A stretch of 64,000 nucleotides of DNA from Myroides oncorhynchi (GCF_020905415.1 NZ_JAJJMP010000001.1:3111501-3175500), one strand, 5' to 3'; positions 33,980 to 43,550 are shown, counted from the stretch's first letter. A program made the numbers and translations. Notes: generated from the sequence alone by a model not told the origin.

Positions 33980-35169
33980 TGGGGAGTAAGTATTATTTAG
34001 TGTTTTCAAGAGTTTTATTAACACTTGCATTTGACTTAGTTATAGTTTTTTTGTGTTTGTATTTTTTTCTTCCTGATAATTTTCTTCCTAATGATTTTGA
34101 TAAATTAGCTGTTATAATTAGTGGGATAACTGCACCATTAATTGCTATTGCGGCAGCTATTCTTACCTTTTTAGCATTTAAGATGCAAGTGGATGTAAAT
34201 AAAAAAATTCAAAGGCAAATTAAATTACAAGAAATTGCTAATAATGAGATTCAGAAACAGAATCAACAACAAAATCAACAATTTAGATTATTACAATTTG
34301 AAAGTCAGTTTTATGAATTACTCCGTTTACATAAAGAAAATGTAAATGAAATGGTAATTCAGGGGTATGTTTTTGAGGGAATTAACAAGATTGAAAGAGA
34401 GATTGGTGGACGAAAGATATTTGTGAGTAATGTAACAGAGTTCTTGAGTTTGGTTAAGATTATTAGTGGTCATATTGAAGAAAAGAAGAGCAATTCAACA
34501 TTTGTGTTAAATGATAGATATGTGATTGCTATTGCGTATTATATCTTCTTTTTTGGATTGGATTCTTTTAAAAGACATATAGAAAATAATTGGAATCCAA
34601 TAACTAAAAAAACTATTAAAGAGGATAAAAAGAAATGCCTCACACAAATGGTAAATTGTATCAGTGCTTTTCAGGACAGACATAAGAACGCAGGAACTGG
34701 TAGATATAGTTGCTCTAAGATATCCGAAGTGAAAATGTATTTTAAATATAAACCTTATTCAGGTCATTTATCTCGATATGGTCATTATTATAGAAACTTA
34801 ATCTTAATAGTAAAACATATAGTAGGTAATAAAATAGGATTGACTTATGGAGAAGAGAGAAATTATTTACGTATTCTGAGAGCACAATTGACACCACATG
34901 AACAATTTCTACTTTTTTTGAATTGGTATAGTGGTATAGGAAGTCAATGGGAAGAAGATAGTAAGGATGGTAATAAGTTTTTTACTGAGTATCGTATGAT
35001 ACATAATATCAATACAGATGTTATAGAAGATTCTTCTTTTAATTGGGAGGGAATTATTGGAAGTAAATTTGAGAATAGATTAGATTTTAAGTATTTAAAT
35101 AATAGGGATAAAGAATTATTTGAGGTTATAGAAGGTTTTATATCAACTCAAGAGAAAAAAACAGAGTAA
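33979..35169 (+). CDS. PutAbiC-like membrane protein (putative phage abortive infection)
   Basis: 396 residues from the ATG at 33979, which shares one base with the previous stop (TGATG); a GTG one codon earlier is less likely. Two N-terminal membrane helices (about 8-30 and 42-66) are followed by a Gln-rich coiled coil (70-100) and a cytoplasmic domain with FESQFYELLRLHKENV, RYGHYYRNLILIVKHI and ILRAQLTPHEQFLLFLNWYSG. These match the putative phage abortive infection family (PutAbiC). The tight junction ties it to the island operon. Membrane-bound effectors of this kind are thought to kill or arrest infected cells. Confidence 0.78.
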   Translation: MGSKYYLVFSRVLLTLAFDLVIVFLCLYFFLPDNFLPNDFDKLAVIISGITAPLIAIAAAILTFLAFKMQVDVNKKIQRQIKLQEIANNEIQKQNQQQNQQFRLLQFESQFYELLRLHKENVNEMVIQGYVFEGINKIEREIGGRKIFVSNVTEFLSLVKIISGHIEEKKSNSTFVLNDRYVIAIAYYIFFFGLDSFKRHIENNWNPITKKTIKEDKKKCLTQMVNCISAFQDRHKNAGTGRYSCSKISEVKMYFKYKPYSGHLSRYGHYYRNLILIVKHIVGNKIGLTYGEERNYLRILRAQLTPHEQFLLFLNWYSGIGSQWEEDSKDGNKFFTEYRMIHNINTDVIEDSSFNWEGIIGSKFENRLDFKYLNNRDKELFEVIEGFISTQEKKTE

Positions 35170-36356
35170 TGCTAGATAAATTAAAAATAGATTTGGTGTC
35201 TCGATTTTATCCATTATCTATAGATGAGGTTAAAACTAATATAGATAGATTGAATTTTGATGAGTATCATCTTATGATGAATGAGCATGTTGAATGGAAC
35301 ATCGAATTAGTAAACCTTCTTAAAGATAAGATTGATTGGGCAGCATTGTTTAAGTTGAAATCCTTAAAGGTGGATATTTCTTTTATAGATCGATTTATTG
35401 ACTATATTGATTTTAAAACTGTAGGGATATGTAACGTTGTGTTTTCTAATCAAATCCATAAGGACTTTTTGGATAGATATTCTTGGGGAAGTGATAATGC
35501 TCTATTATTTTTAAATATGAATGAGGAAATAATTCCTTATGTGTTAGCAGAGTATGAGGAGGTTATTAATTGGAAAGTGTTTTCAAGAAGTATTGCGTTA
35601 CCTTACATCAGTATAGTACAGTATGAAAACTATATTGATTGGAATGAATTATCTAAGAATAATAAAATAAATGATGTAGACTTTATTTTACTTCATTATA
35701 GAACACGTTTAGATGAGAGAAGTATATCAGGCAATATTGCTTACGCTGACTTAATTCGCAAGAACCCACAGGCTTTAACTTGGAAATGGAATAGTGTACT
35801 TTTAAATCATGGTTTTTCATTAGAGAAGGACGCAGAGTTCTTGTATAAGAATTATAAAGAAAATTTGAAGTTGGCTAATAATGAAAGTATAAAAAGGAAG
35901 TTTATTAATATCTGTTTATTAAGAGGAGATAAGTTAACATCTATCATAAATTCAAAATCGATTAGCTATATTTCATGGAGTGTTTTTAACAATAGCAACG
36001 GAGTAGCACTTCCTGAGAATTTGCTTGAGCAATACAAGGATAAAATAGATTTTACTAATAATAGTTTTTTGATGAAGAGTAGTACTACTATTAGTCTTGA
36101 TTTTATTAGAAAAAACATCTCATTGTTTGATATATCTAACAGAAATTTTGCTCGTTTAAATTTAGATCTCAGGTTTGTAGAAGAGTATGAAGATGTGATA
36201 TATTGGGTTTCTCTTTCTTTCAATGAGTTTTTACAATGGAATGAGGATTTTATTATTAAGTATAGTAATAGGTTAGATTTCTTAAAATTATCATGGAATA
36301 AAAGCGTTTATTTAGGATTGGGATTAGATAAAAAGGGAGTTGGAGTTTTAAAATAA
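35169..36356 (+). CDS. Repeat protein of unknown function within the defence operon
   Basis: 395 residues, soluble, very AT-rich gene. The ATG overlaps the previous stop (TAATG). The protein consists of about eight to ten loose repeats with a core such as IDWAALFKL, VINWKVFSRS, YIDWNELSKN, YISWSVFNNS, VIYWVSLSFN and RLDFLKLSWN, spaced 25-40 residues apart. This pattern suggests a solenoid scaffold or recognition protein. I see no catalytic motif or signal peptide. I do not recognise a named family. It sits between two membrane-protein genes, so it could be a sensor or adaptor for them. Confidence 0.7.
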   Translation: MLDKLKIDLVSRFYPLSIDEVKTNIDRLNFDEYHLMMNEHVEWNIELVNLLKDKIDWAALFKLKSLKVDISFIDRFIDYIDFKTVGICNVVFSNQIHKDFLDRYSWGSDNALLFLNMNEEIIPYVLAEYEEVINWKVFSRSIALPYISIVQYENYIDWNELSKNNKINDVDFILLHYRTRLDERSISGNIAYADLIRKNPQALTWKWNSVLLNHGFSLEKDAEFLYKNYKENLKLANNESIKRKFINICLLRGDKLTSIINSKSISYISWSVFNNSNGVALPENLLEQYKDKIDFTNNSFLMKSSTTISLDFIRKNISLFDISNRNFARLNLDLRFVEEYEDVIYWVSLSFNEFLQWNEDFIIKYSNRLDFLKLSWNKSVYLGLGLDKKGVGVLK

Positions 36357-36361
36357 AGGAA

Positions 36362-36910
36362 ATGAAGGAAAGACTGCATAGTTATTGGAAAATGAATCAA
36401 TGGAGGTTATGTATTGGGGGAGCCCTTATAGTTGTAATCGTTATAATTGTGTATAGTATATTACCTGAGAGTAAACTGCGTGATGAGAAAAATGTTCTTA
36501 CTCTTGTGACGGCAACTATGGCTGGAATAATAGCTATATACTTAGGGTTAGTTAAGCAAAATTTAGATGATGATAAGTTGTTTCAGGAATTGTTTCTTCA
36601 TTTTAATAGTCGATATGATAATGATTTAAATGATCTTTTTAATGAGTTACGTGAGGAAAAAGATGATCAGCGTGAGTTGACAAAAGAAGAAAGACTTTTA
36701 GTAATAGATTATTTTAATCTTTGTAGTGAGGAATATCTTTGGCATATCCGAGGAAGATTATTACCCGAGGTTTGGAATGCATGGGAACAAGGCATTATAG
36801 CTAATTTAAAAATACCTAAAGTTAAAGAGTTATTTGATAAAGAATGTTTGAATGAAAATAGTAGAAAATCATATTATGGTTTTATTGAATATATCGAAAA
36901 GAAAATATAA
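36362..36910 (+). CDS. Two-helix membrane protein of unknown function
   Basis: 182 residues. Two membrane helices (about 16-34 and 46-64) are followed by a charged cytoplasmic domain with LFLHFNSRYDNDLNDLF and VIDYFNLCSEEYLW. The shape resembles DUF4760-like small membrane proteins found in defence loci, with low certainty. It begins 5 bases after the repeat-protein gene and ends 2 bases before the nuclease gene. Two neighbouring membrane proteins (this and the PutAbiC-like one) suggest a membrane-acting effector step. Confidence 0.65.
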   Translation: MKERLHSYWKMNQWRLCIGGALIVVIVIIVYSILPESKLRDEKNVLTLVTATMAGIIAIYLGLVKQNLDDDKLFQELFLHFNSRYDNDLNDLFNELREEKDDQRELTKEERLLVIDYFNLCSEEYLWHIRGRLLPEVWNAWEQGIIANLKIPKVKELFDKECLNENSRKSYYGFIEYIEKKI

Positions 36911-36912
36911 TT

Positions 36913-38025
36913 ATGGATTTTAATGAAAAGGTAAATAGGTTTTGTAATAAGTATAAGCTAAATGAATACAGTAGTTTTAATTTGTTGAAGGTGATGCATC
37001 ATCTTACAGATGAAAGACGTCTGCATTCAAGGTTTATAACTTTCTTATTAAATCCTAACGGAAGTCATGAACAAGGGACAAAGTTTTTAGAATTGTTTTT
37101 AAATAACACATCTATTAAGTCTTTTGAATTACAAGAAGTGTCCGTCTATCCACATGAAGTAGAAAAGAAAGAAGATGAGAATATCGATATATTCATTCAG
37201 AATAGTAAAGGACAAGCTATTATTATAGAAAATAAGATATTTGCTGGAGATAGTAATAAAAAAGAAGGAGAAACAATTAAAGCTCAGCTTCTAAACTATT
37301 ATGATAAAAAGAAAATTGAGTTTAGTGATATTACTTTAGTCTATCTGACTTTAAATGGAAAAGAACCTTCGTTTTATGAACAGTTTAAAGATATACAGCC
37401 TGAGTTAATTAGACTTGATTATATTGGTTTTATTACTAAATGGTTAGAACAGTGTTTAGAACAAACTATATCAAATAGTGATTTGCGAAGTAGTATACTA
37501 CAGTATTTAAGTATAGTAAAAGAAATAACAAATGACTTTGAATTAGCTGTTGCGTTAAAAGAGGAAACAGCTAAAGATTTAGAATCTGGATATAAGTATT
37601 GGATTATTGATAAAGATATTAATAATCACATAGTACAAGATCAGTTTAAGCATGTAAAATGGCATACTGTACATGAGTTTATGAATACATTGTATATTAC
37701 TATCACGAGTAAGTTTAATACAGAGGTTTCAAGGCTAAATGAAGATCATATTACAGCTTGTACTCATAGAAATAGCGTAAAGGCTAAAGTTGTAATAGCT
37801 TTTTTATATGAAGACACTACATACTATGTGTGCAATGATAATAAGGGATTTACTATTGGTTGTGTTGGAGATAATTGCCAAAAAGAATATAAAGTTCTCT
37901 TTGAAGGTAAATATAACTTTAATGATTTCAGTATTAGGGAAACATTTGATCTTATAAATGAAGATATAACTAAGATGTTAATTAGTAGAATCGTAGACGA
38001 GATTAACAAGTACATAGTAAAATGA
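36913..38025 (+). CDS. PD-(D/E)XK nuclease family protein (PDDEXK_4)
   Basis: 370 residues. The N-terminus has the PDDEXK_4 signature LHSRFITFLLNPNGSHEQG, followed by the nuclease core IDIFIQNSKGQAIIIENKI, with Asp92, Glu106 and Lys108 as the D ... E-x-K triad, and AQLLNYYD. The C-terminal 170 residues are not recognised. Proteins of this family are found in many defence islands and are assumed to cut DNA or nucleotides. It lies 2 bases after the small membrane protein gene and just before mcrB, all on one strand. Confidence 0.83.
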   Translation: MDFNEKVNRFCNKYKLNEYSSFNLLKVMHHLTDERRLHSRFITFLLNPNGSHEQGTKFLELFLNNTSIKSFELQEVSVYPHEVEKKEDENIDIFIQNSKGQAIIIENKIFAGDSNKKEGETIKAQLLNYYDKKKIEFSDITLVYLTLNGKEPSFYEQFKDIQPELIRLDYIGFITKWLEQCLEQTISNSDLRSSILQYLSIVKEITNDFELAVALKEETAKDLESGYKYWIIDKDINNHIVQDQFKHVKWHTVHEFMNTLYITITSKFNTEVSRLNEDHITACTHRNSVKAKVVIAFLYEDTTYYVCNDNKGFTIGCVGDNCQKEYKVLFEGKYNFNDFSIRETFDLINEDITKMLISRIVDEINKYIVK

Positions 38026-38031
38026 TCATTG

Positions 38032-40791
38032 ATGGAAGAAGGAAATAAGAAAATTTGGGAAGAAGCATTGCAATATGCGTTTACTGAATTAGATAAGAAA
38101 GGTTGGATGGCTAAGAATAATGGGAGGTATTATTTTGTAGTAAATGAAGGAAAAGAATATCCTAATAAGAAAGTTTTACACTATGTAGAGAAGTATTTCC
38201 ACAAGAAAAAAGTAAAGCTAATAGTGCCAAGTTCAGCTAATAATGGAGAGCGCTTAAATGTTTTTTTAGCTAATAACGGAGCAGAAGTTATTAGTAAGAA
38301 GGAGTCATTTATTAGTAGTTGTATAAGAGAGCAATCAGATGTTATAAAAAAACTAATAGAAGATTATAAAAAGCAAATAAAGTCAGGTGCTCTAAAGTAT
38401 GAAGAGTATAAATGGTTGTTATTTACGTCTCAGAAAGGAATGCCTTCATTACAAAAAAGTACTATTGTAGATGAGTTGCTTAGTATAAAGTTTGTGAACC
38501 TATTATATTATAGTGCTATTTCGACAATGAAGCATTTAAATAAAGATAGGAAAGATCAATATTCTGATTTATTATTAGGGCTATATGATGAGAATATAGA
38601 CATTGAAGAAAGAATAAAGCAGTTTAGTGGGGGGATTGAAAGTCTTTATCGAGAGGTAGAAACAAAACTTCAGCACCATCATGATGAAAGAACTATATCT
38701 ACTTTGCTAAGTTTTAAATATCCTGAGAAGTATTTATTGTTTAAGAACTCGTTTTACCAAAAGCTATGTAATCTTCTTGAAATGGAATCCCTTGATAAAG
38801 GAGAAAAGTATTTAGATTACCTTGAAATAGCAGAAGAAATTAGAGATAGTTTTATTAAAACAGATACTGAATTGTTATCATTGGTAAAACAATATTTACC
38901 AGAAGGGAGTTATGATGATCCTAATTATAATCTTTTGACACAGGATTTCCTTTATACTATGTTAGAAAAGAGTAATGATTATTATGATCAGTTTAAAAAG
39001 GTTAAAAAACTCTTTAATGATAAATTAAAAAGCTTAGAGAATTCTTCTATTACTTATAAAGAACGCAATGGGAAGGATTTTCAATGGGTACAAGATAAAT
39101 ATGGTATTATAGGAAATGAGTATATCCACTATGAATTGTATTGTGATAAGTCTTCTATCTATATAGACTTGCATTTGGAAGATGAAGCACAATCTAAAGA
39201 AATAACCTTGCTTTTAAAGGAACTATATATTCATTTATTGAATAAAAAGTATGATTCTGAGTTGGTGTCTTGGATAGATTGGGTCAAAGAGACTAATAGT
39301 AAAGACTACATTCAATCTATAAGATTCTATAAGGCATTTTCTTTAGATGAAGAGGATATTCTTGAAGAACAAAGTATTAGTGAAATGATTCAAAGTTTTG
39401 TGGACTTAGATGATATTATTGGCGATGATATACGCGAGTTTCTGATCAAGAATAATCAGGTAAAAGAAGAAATAGCAATTAATTATGTAGCAGAAAAAAA
39501 CATGAACCACCCACTAAACCAAATACTATACGGACCTCCTGGAACTGGGAAGACGTATACACTACAGAATAAGTTTTTCGATACTTTTACTAAAAGAGAA
39601 ATTACAATTACTAAGGAAGAATATGTAAAAAGTATTATACAGGAATTAAGTTGGTGGCAAGTAATTACCCTAGTAGTGTTAGAGATTAAAAAGGGAAAAG
39701 TAAATGATATTTATGAACATGAATATATAAAAGTAAAAGAACAATTCAGTAAGTCTAAAACTGTAGTGCCAACAATTTGGGGGCAATTACAAGCACATAC
39801 ATTATTAAAATGTCCAAATGTAAATGTTGAGAAGAGACAGGAACCTTTATATTTTTGGAAGGACGAAAATTCAAATTGGTCTATTGAAAAAGAAGATTTA
39901 GAGTCATCATATAGTGAGATTATAGATATTCAGGAAAGAGTAAATAATTACACTCCAGAAAGAAGTGTGACAATTAAGAATTATGAATTTGTAACTTTTC
40001 ATCAATCTTTTACTTATGAAGATTTTATTGAGGGGATTAAACCTGATTTAGAGGATAATACAGGCGGTGAAATTAAGTATCGAATAAAAGATGGAGTGTT
40101 TAAGACTATTTGTAAAAAAGCACAAAAAGACCCTGAGAATAGATACGCTTTGTTCATAGACGAAATCAACCGTGGGAATGTATCTGCCATCTTCGGGGAG
40201 TTGATTACCTTGATAGAAGAGAGTAAACGGTTAGGGAATGAGGAGGCATTAGAAGTTACCTTGCCATACTCAAAAGAGAAGTTTGGTGTGCCAAATAATC
40301 TGCATATTATTGGGACGATGAATACGGCTGATAGAAGTGTAGAGGCTCTGGATACTGCGCTTAGACGTCGATTTACCTTCGAGGAGATGATGCCTAATTA
40401 TGATGTAATTAAGACAGAGAACAGCTTTGGAATTGATTTGAGTAAATTATTAAGAACTATTAATGACCGTATAGAGGTATTGTTAGATAGAGATCACTTG
40501 ATAGGACATAGTTACTTCTTACATGTAGATTCTCTTGAAACACTACAATCGAGATTTAGGGATAATATTATTCCGCTGTTGCAAGAGTATTTCTATGGGG
40601 ATTATGGAAAGATGGGATTGTTACTTGGTGAAGGGTTTGTAACTAAGAAAGAGGGTGATAAGGTTGTCTTTGCTTCATTTGACTATGATAGCGATATGTA
40701 TAGTGAGAAGAGTATTTATAATTTAAAAAGTACATGGGAAGAAGGTGAGTTTAGGGAAGCTATAAGTAAGTTGTTGGGAATAAAAGTTTAA
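38032..40791 (+). CDS. mcrB: McrB-type AAA+ GTPase subunit of type IV restriction
   Basis: 919 residues from the ATG at 38032; a TTG one codon earlier is ignored. The first 480 residues are a long uncharacterised N-terminal part, which in McrB proteins recognises modified DNA. The AAA+ domain has Walker A GPPGTGKT (501-508), Walker B LFIDEINRGN (around 710), the McrB/Dnd-type signature MNTADRS (763-769), and the sensor arginines in ALRRRF. E. coli McrB hydrolyses GTP and recruits McrC to cut methylated DNA. It is placed directly before mcrC with 4 bases between. Confidence 0.9.
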   Translation: MEEGNKKIWEEALQYAFTELDKKGWMAKNNGRYYFVVNEGKEYPNKKVLHYVEKYFHKKKVKLIVPSSANNGERLNVFLANNGAEVISKKESFISSCIREQSDVIKKLIEDYKKQIKSGALKYEEYKWLLFTSQKGMPSLQKSTIVDELLSIKFVNLLYYSAISTMKHLNKDRKDQYSDLLLGLYDENIDIEERIKQFSGGIESLYREVETKLQHHHDERTISTLLSFKYPEKYLLFKNSFYQKLCNLLEMESLDKGEKYLDYLEIAEEIRDSFIKTDTELLSLVKQYLPEGSYDDPNYNLLTQDFLYTMLEKSNDYYDQFKKVKKLFNDKLKSLENSSITYKERNGKDFQWVQDKYGIIGNEYIHYELYCDKSSIYIDLHLEDEAQSKEITLLLKELYIHLLNKKYDSELVSWIDWVKETNSKDYIQSIRFYKAFSLDEEDILEEQSISEMIQSFVDLDDIIGDDIREFLIKNNQVKEEIAINYVAEKNMNHPLNQILYGPPGTGKTYTLQNKFFDTFTKREITITKEEYVKSIIQELSWWQVITLVVLEIKKGKVNDIYEHEYIKVKEQFSKSKTVVPTIWGQLQAHTLLKCPNVNVEKRQEPLYFWKDENSNWSIEKEDLESSYSEIIDIQERVNNYTPERSVTIKNYEFVTFHQSFTYEDFIEGIKPDLEDNTGGEIKYRIKDGVFKTICKKAQKDPENRYALFIDEINRGNVSAIFGELITLIEESKRLGNEEALEVTLPYSKEKFGVPNNLHIIGTMNTADRSVEALDTALRRRFTFEEMMPNYDVIKTENSFGIDLSKLLRTINDRIEVLLDRDHLIGHSYFLHVDSLETLQSRFRDNIIPLLQEYFYGDYGKMGLLLGEGFVTKKEGDKVVFASFDYDSDMYSEKSIYNLKSTWEEGEFREAISKLLGIKV

Positions 40792-40795
40792 GGAA

Positions 40796-42061
40796 GTGAG
40801 TAAGCTAAAGATTACAGTTTTTGAACATAATAAGTTAAGAATAGGGGATGTTATATCTGAAGGTAAAGTGTTTGAAGAAAGGCATTTGAATCTATTAGAA
40901 GCGTTCTACGGATCAGAAGGTGTTCCTTATTATTCTTTGATTCACAAAGGGGTGAAGTTTAACCAATATGTAGGCGTTCTACAGTTGGGTAACTTGACTA
41001 TAGAGGTATTGCCTAAGGTAGATAATAATGGAGAAGAAAAGGATACTTGGCGTAAGTTATTGATTGAGATGATTTGGCGTGTAGGAGTATTCAAAACGCA
41101 TGCGCCTACATCGAGTAACCTTTCTTTAAAAGCAAATGCTATCTTAGATGTATATATAGTGATGTACTTGCAAGAGGTTAAACGATTGCTTCATTTGGGG
41201 TTGATCAAGAAATATAGACAAGAAGAAGGGAATACTTTAGCTCTTAAGGGAAGTTTGATGTTTAGTAAACACATTCAACAGAACTTAGTTCATCAAGAGC
41301 GTTTCTATACTCGTCACAGTGTATATGATGATCAACATTTGGTGCATCAGCTTCTATATAAGGCATTGAGGTTATTAAAGTCTATTAATATGAATACGGT
41401 TTTAGAAAGTGAGATCAATCAGTTGTTATTTAGTTTTCCTGAGATGGAGGATATAAAGGTAACTGACGCTACATTTGACAAGGTACTAATAAATAGAAAA
41501 ACAACTTCTTATGAGACAGCTTTAGCTATAGCCAAACTGATATTGCTAAATTATCATCCTGATATTAGAGGAGGTAGTAGTGATGTATTGGCGTTGTTAT
41601 TTGATATGAATGTATTATGGGAACGCTTTGTTTTTGTGACGTTAAAGAAGCATTTAAGGGAATCTCATGAGGTTAGAGAACAGGTCCAACAACGTTTTTG
41701 GAAGTCACATACTGAAAGTAACCGCAGTGTGATGATGTGTGCTGATATCGTGATAACGGATAGAAATGATGTTTCTAAGACAGTTGTCCTTGATACGAAA
41801 TGGAAGAACTTAGAAGGTAAGCCATATCCTTCTGTAGAAGATTTGAGACAGATGTATGTGTATCACCACTTTTATCAAGCTAATAGGGTAGCATTAGTCT
41901 ATCCAAGTCAAGAGTCTAATGAGCATAAAGGAACTTATTTAAATGATAGAGAGAATGATATGTGTTATTTGATTCATTTGGGAGTGAGCAATAGTACTCA
42001 AGACTTCGAATTACAAATAAATACTGCTGTAAAAAGGTGGATAGCAGAGTCTGTGCAATAG
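40796..42061 (+). CDS. mcrC: McrC-type nuclease subunit
   Basis: 421 residues from a GTG at 40796. The N-terminal part has YVGVLQLGNLTIEVLPKV, which is typical of McrC. The C-terminal PD-(D/E)XK nuclease is intact: Asp317 in CADIVI, then Asp333 and Lys335 in LDTKWK. McrC supplies the cutting activity of the McrBC complex. It is the last intact gene of the island, and a truncated metallopeptidase gene follows. Confidence 0.9.
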   Translation: MSKLKITVFEHNKLRIGDVISEGKVFEERHLNLLEAFYGSEGVPYYSLIHKGVKFNQYVGVLQLGNLTIEVLPKVDNNGEEKDTWRKLLIEMIWRVGVFKTHAPTSSNLSLKANAILDVYIVMYLQEVKRLLHLGLIKKYRQEEGNTLALKGSLMFSKHIQQNLVHQERFYTRHSVYDDQHLVHQLLYKALRLLKSINMNTVLESEINQLLFSFPEMEDIKVTDATFDKVLINRKTTSYETALAIAKLILLNYHPDIRGGSSDVLALLFDMNVLWERFVFVTLKKHLRESHEVREQVQQRFWKSHTESNRSVMMCADIVITDRNDVSKTVVLDTKWKNLEGKPYPSVEDLRQMYVYHHFYQANRVALVYPSQESNEHKGTYLNDRENDMCYLIHLGVSNSTQDFELQINTAVKRWIAESVQ

Positions 42062-42096
42062 ATTATCTTTTTGATTGAGGGAAATATTAGACTAGG

Positions 42097-42303
42097 TATG
42101 CCGATGCTTTTGCGATTAAGTGGACTTTATCTGTGGACGAGGAGAAAGAAATACTTGCTAAAAAGCACTTAAATGATGAGGATATAGTAGCCTTTGCTAA
42201 AAAATTTAATACACACCCAGCTATGATTATTGGTCGTTTGCAGAAAAAAAAGCTTATAGAATATACAATAGGAAGAAAGTATTTTATTAAACTTGATTTC
42301 TAA
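42097..42303 (+). pseudogene. C-terminal remnant of an ImmA/IrrE-type protein
   Basis: A 68-codon open frame reads YADAFAIKWTLSVDEEKE and continues with DIVAFAKKFNTHPAMIIGRL to a natural stop. It is preceded in frame by a TAG at 42088-42090 and lacks a start codon. The text matches the C-terminal end of ImmA/IrrE metallopeptidase-like proteins, often fused to XRE antitoxins, where A-x-x-F precedes a F-x-x-H-P-x-x-I-x-G-R-L-Q motif. The metal-binding HExxH part is missing. It marks the right border of the island. Confidence 0.7.
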
Positions 42304-42310
42304 GATAACC

Positions 42311-42345
42311 ATAAAGTCCACTTAATCTAAGTGGGCTTTATTATT
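42311..42345 (+). terminator. Terminator at the right border of the island
   Basis: The 12-bp stem AAAGTCCACTTA / TAAGTGGGCTTT has a 3-base loop and is followed by ATTATTT. Confidence 0.8.
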
Positions 42346-42429
42346 TCTATTATAATTAATAAGTGAACAACAAGGGATAGATTCTTATTAATCAGTAAAT
42401 TTGTTATATTATACTAAAAAAGGTAAACT

Positions 42430-43224
42430 ATGTTATCACACAGAGGTAAGGAGAGGAGTTTCATGCAGAATTTGCGTTTAGCAGTCTTGTTGTCATTTGT
42501 GGGAGGAGTAGTGAATGTAAGTGGTTTTTTAGCGTTAAAACTGATGACAACGAATGTGACGGGGTATTTATCCAACTTTGCACAAGAGGTATTGACATTT
42601 GATAGAACAGCTATTCTAAAGTCAGTGTTGCTCTTAGTAGCTTTCTTTTTGGGATCTTTTACTTCCCACGTTATTCTTCAGTTACAAAAGATGATTTGGA
42701 ATAAGGTTTTCTTTACAGTGCCTTTGATTTTGGAAGCAGTATTGTTAGGAGTAGTTGCGTTTTTAGAAGGAGATGTTTTAAGTCAATATCCCATGAAGAT
42801 TGCCTATGTATTGCTGTTTGCAATGGGACTTCAGAATTCACTAGTGACTTTTATCTCTAAGGCGGTAGTAAGAACAACGCATATCACAGGTATTGTAACT
42901 GATTTAGGTATTGAGACAGCAAGGCTGTTTTTCTACTTTAGAAACGCCAATGTACGCCGTGTATTATTCTCTCATATTGGGCTTAAAGTAGCAATTGTTA
43001 TTTCTTTTGGATTAGGTGGGATTACAGCAGCGTTCTCTTTTGAGTATCTACATTTGCGTACCTTGTATATTGGCGTTGGGGTAATCTTATTTACGATTGT
43101 TTATGATTATCTAGTGGTTAAAATGATGAGAGTACTAGAAGAGGGAAAACATATTGTGGACTGGAGTAAGCGAACTGTTACTCGGGACTATAGAATATAT
43201 CGTATCTGGAAGAGAAATAAATAA
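42430..43224 (+). CDS. YoaK/DUF1275 family membrane protein
   Basis: 264 residues with about six membrane helices. DUF1275 signatures are LLSFVGGVVNVSGFLAL in helix 1, MTTNVTGYLSNFAQ, LFAMGLQNSLVTFISKAVVRTTHITGIVTDLGIE. The function of the family is unknown; some members have been suggested to be small-molecule transporters. It is a single-gene unit next to the right border of the island. Confidence 0.87.
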   Translation: MLSHRGKERSFMQNLRLAVLLSFVGGVVNVSGFLALKLMTTNVTGYLSNFAQEVLTFDRTAILKSVLLLVAFFLGSFTSHVILQLQKMIWNKVFFTVPLILEAVLLGVVAFLEGDVLSQYPMKIAYVLLFAMGLQNSLVTFISKAVVRTTHITGIVTDLGIETARLFFYFRNANVRRVLFSHIGLKVAIVISFGLGGITAAFSFEYLHLRTLYIGVGVILFTIVYDYLVVKMMRVLEEGKHIVDWSKRTVTRDYRIYRIWKRNK

Positions 43225-43308
43225 TAAAGATACCAATACTTTACGCCTAACTGTGGAGCCAATACTGTGCGTTTAATAGCTGCAAAACACAAACACAACA
43301 TTATAAAA

Positions 43309-43360
43309 CTAAAAAATCTTGTAATTAAATCTTCTCACATAGATTTAATCACAAGATTCT
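43309..43360 (-). terminator. Terminator of the small minus-strand gene
   Basis: An 18-bp stem with one mismatch (43315-43332 with 43341-43358) is followed on the minus strand by a run of six T. It lies 10 bases after the stop of the 59-residue ORF, which supports that ORF as a real gene. Confidence 0.75.
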
Positions 43361-43370
43361 AATCACGACC

Positions 43371-43550
43371 TTAGATTCCGATATGCAATTCATATTCGTC
43401 TTCTATAGTGTCTTCAGCATTAAAAGAATTAGCTGGTGATATAGCACTGCAATGAGCGCAAACATACGCATCTATAGATGGGTCGTAGTAGTGGTTTTCG
43501 TGATTGTTTTCACAATTATCACTATTTGTAAAATGTAAATTTTCATTCAT
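43371..43550 (-). CDS. Small acidic protein with CxxC motif
   Basis: 59 residues from the ATG at 43550 to the TAA at 43371. The sequence is acidic and His/Asn-rich, with Cys13, His17, His20 and a knuckle VCAHC (30-34) that could bind zinc. The end reads EDEYELHIGI. A terminator 10 bases downstream on the same strand argues that it is expressed. No family is recognised. The 430 bases upstream (43551-43979), shared with divergent ettA, show no promoter I can name with confidence. Confidence 0.6.
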   Translation of the reverse strand: MNENLHFTNSDNCENNHENHYYDPSIDAYVCAHCSAISPANSFNAEDTIEDEYELHIGI

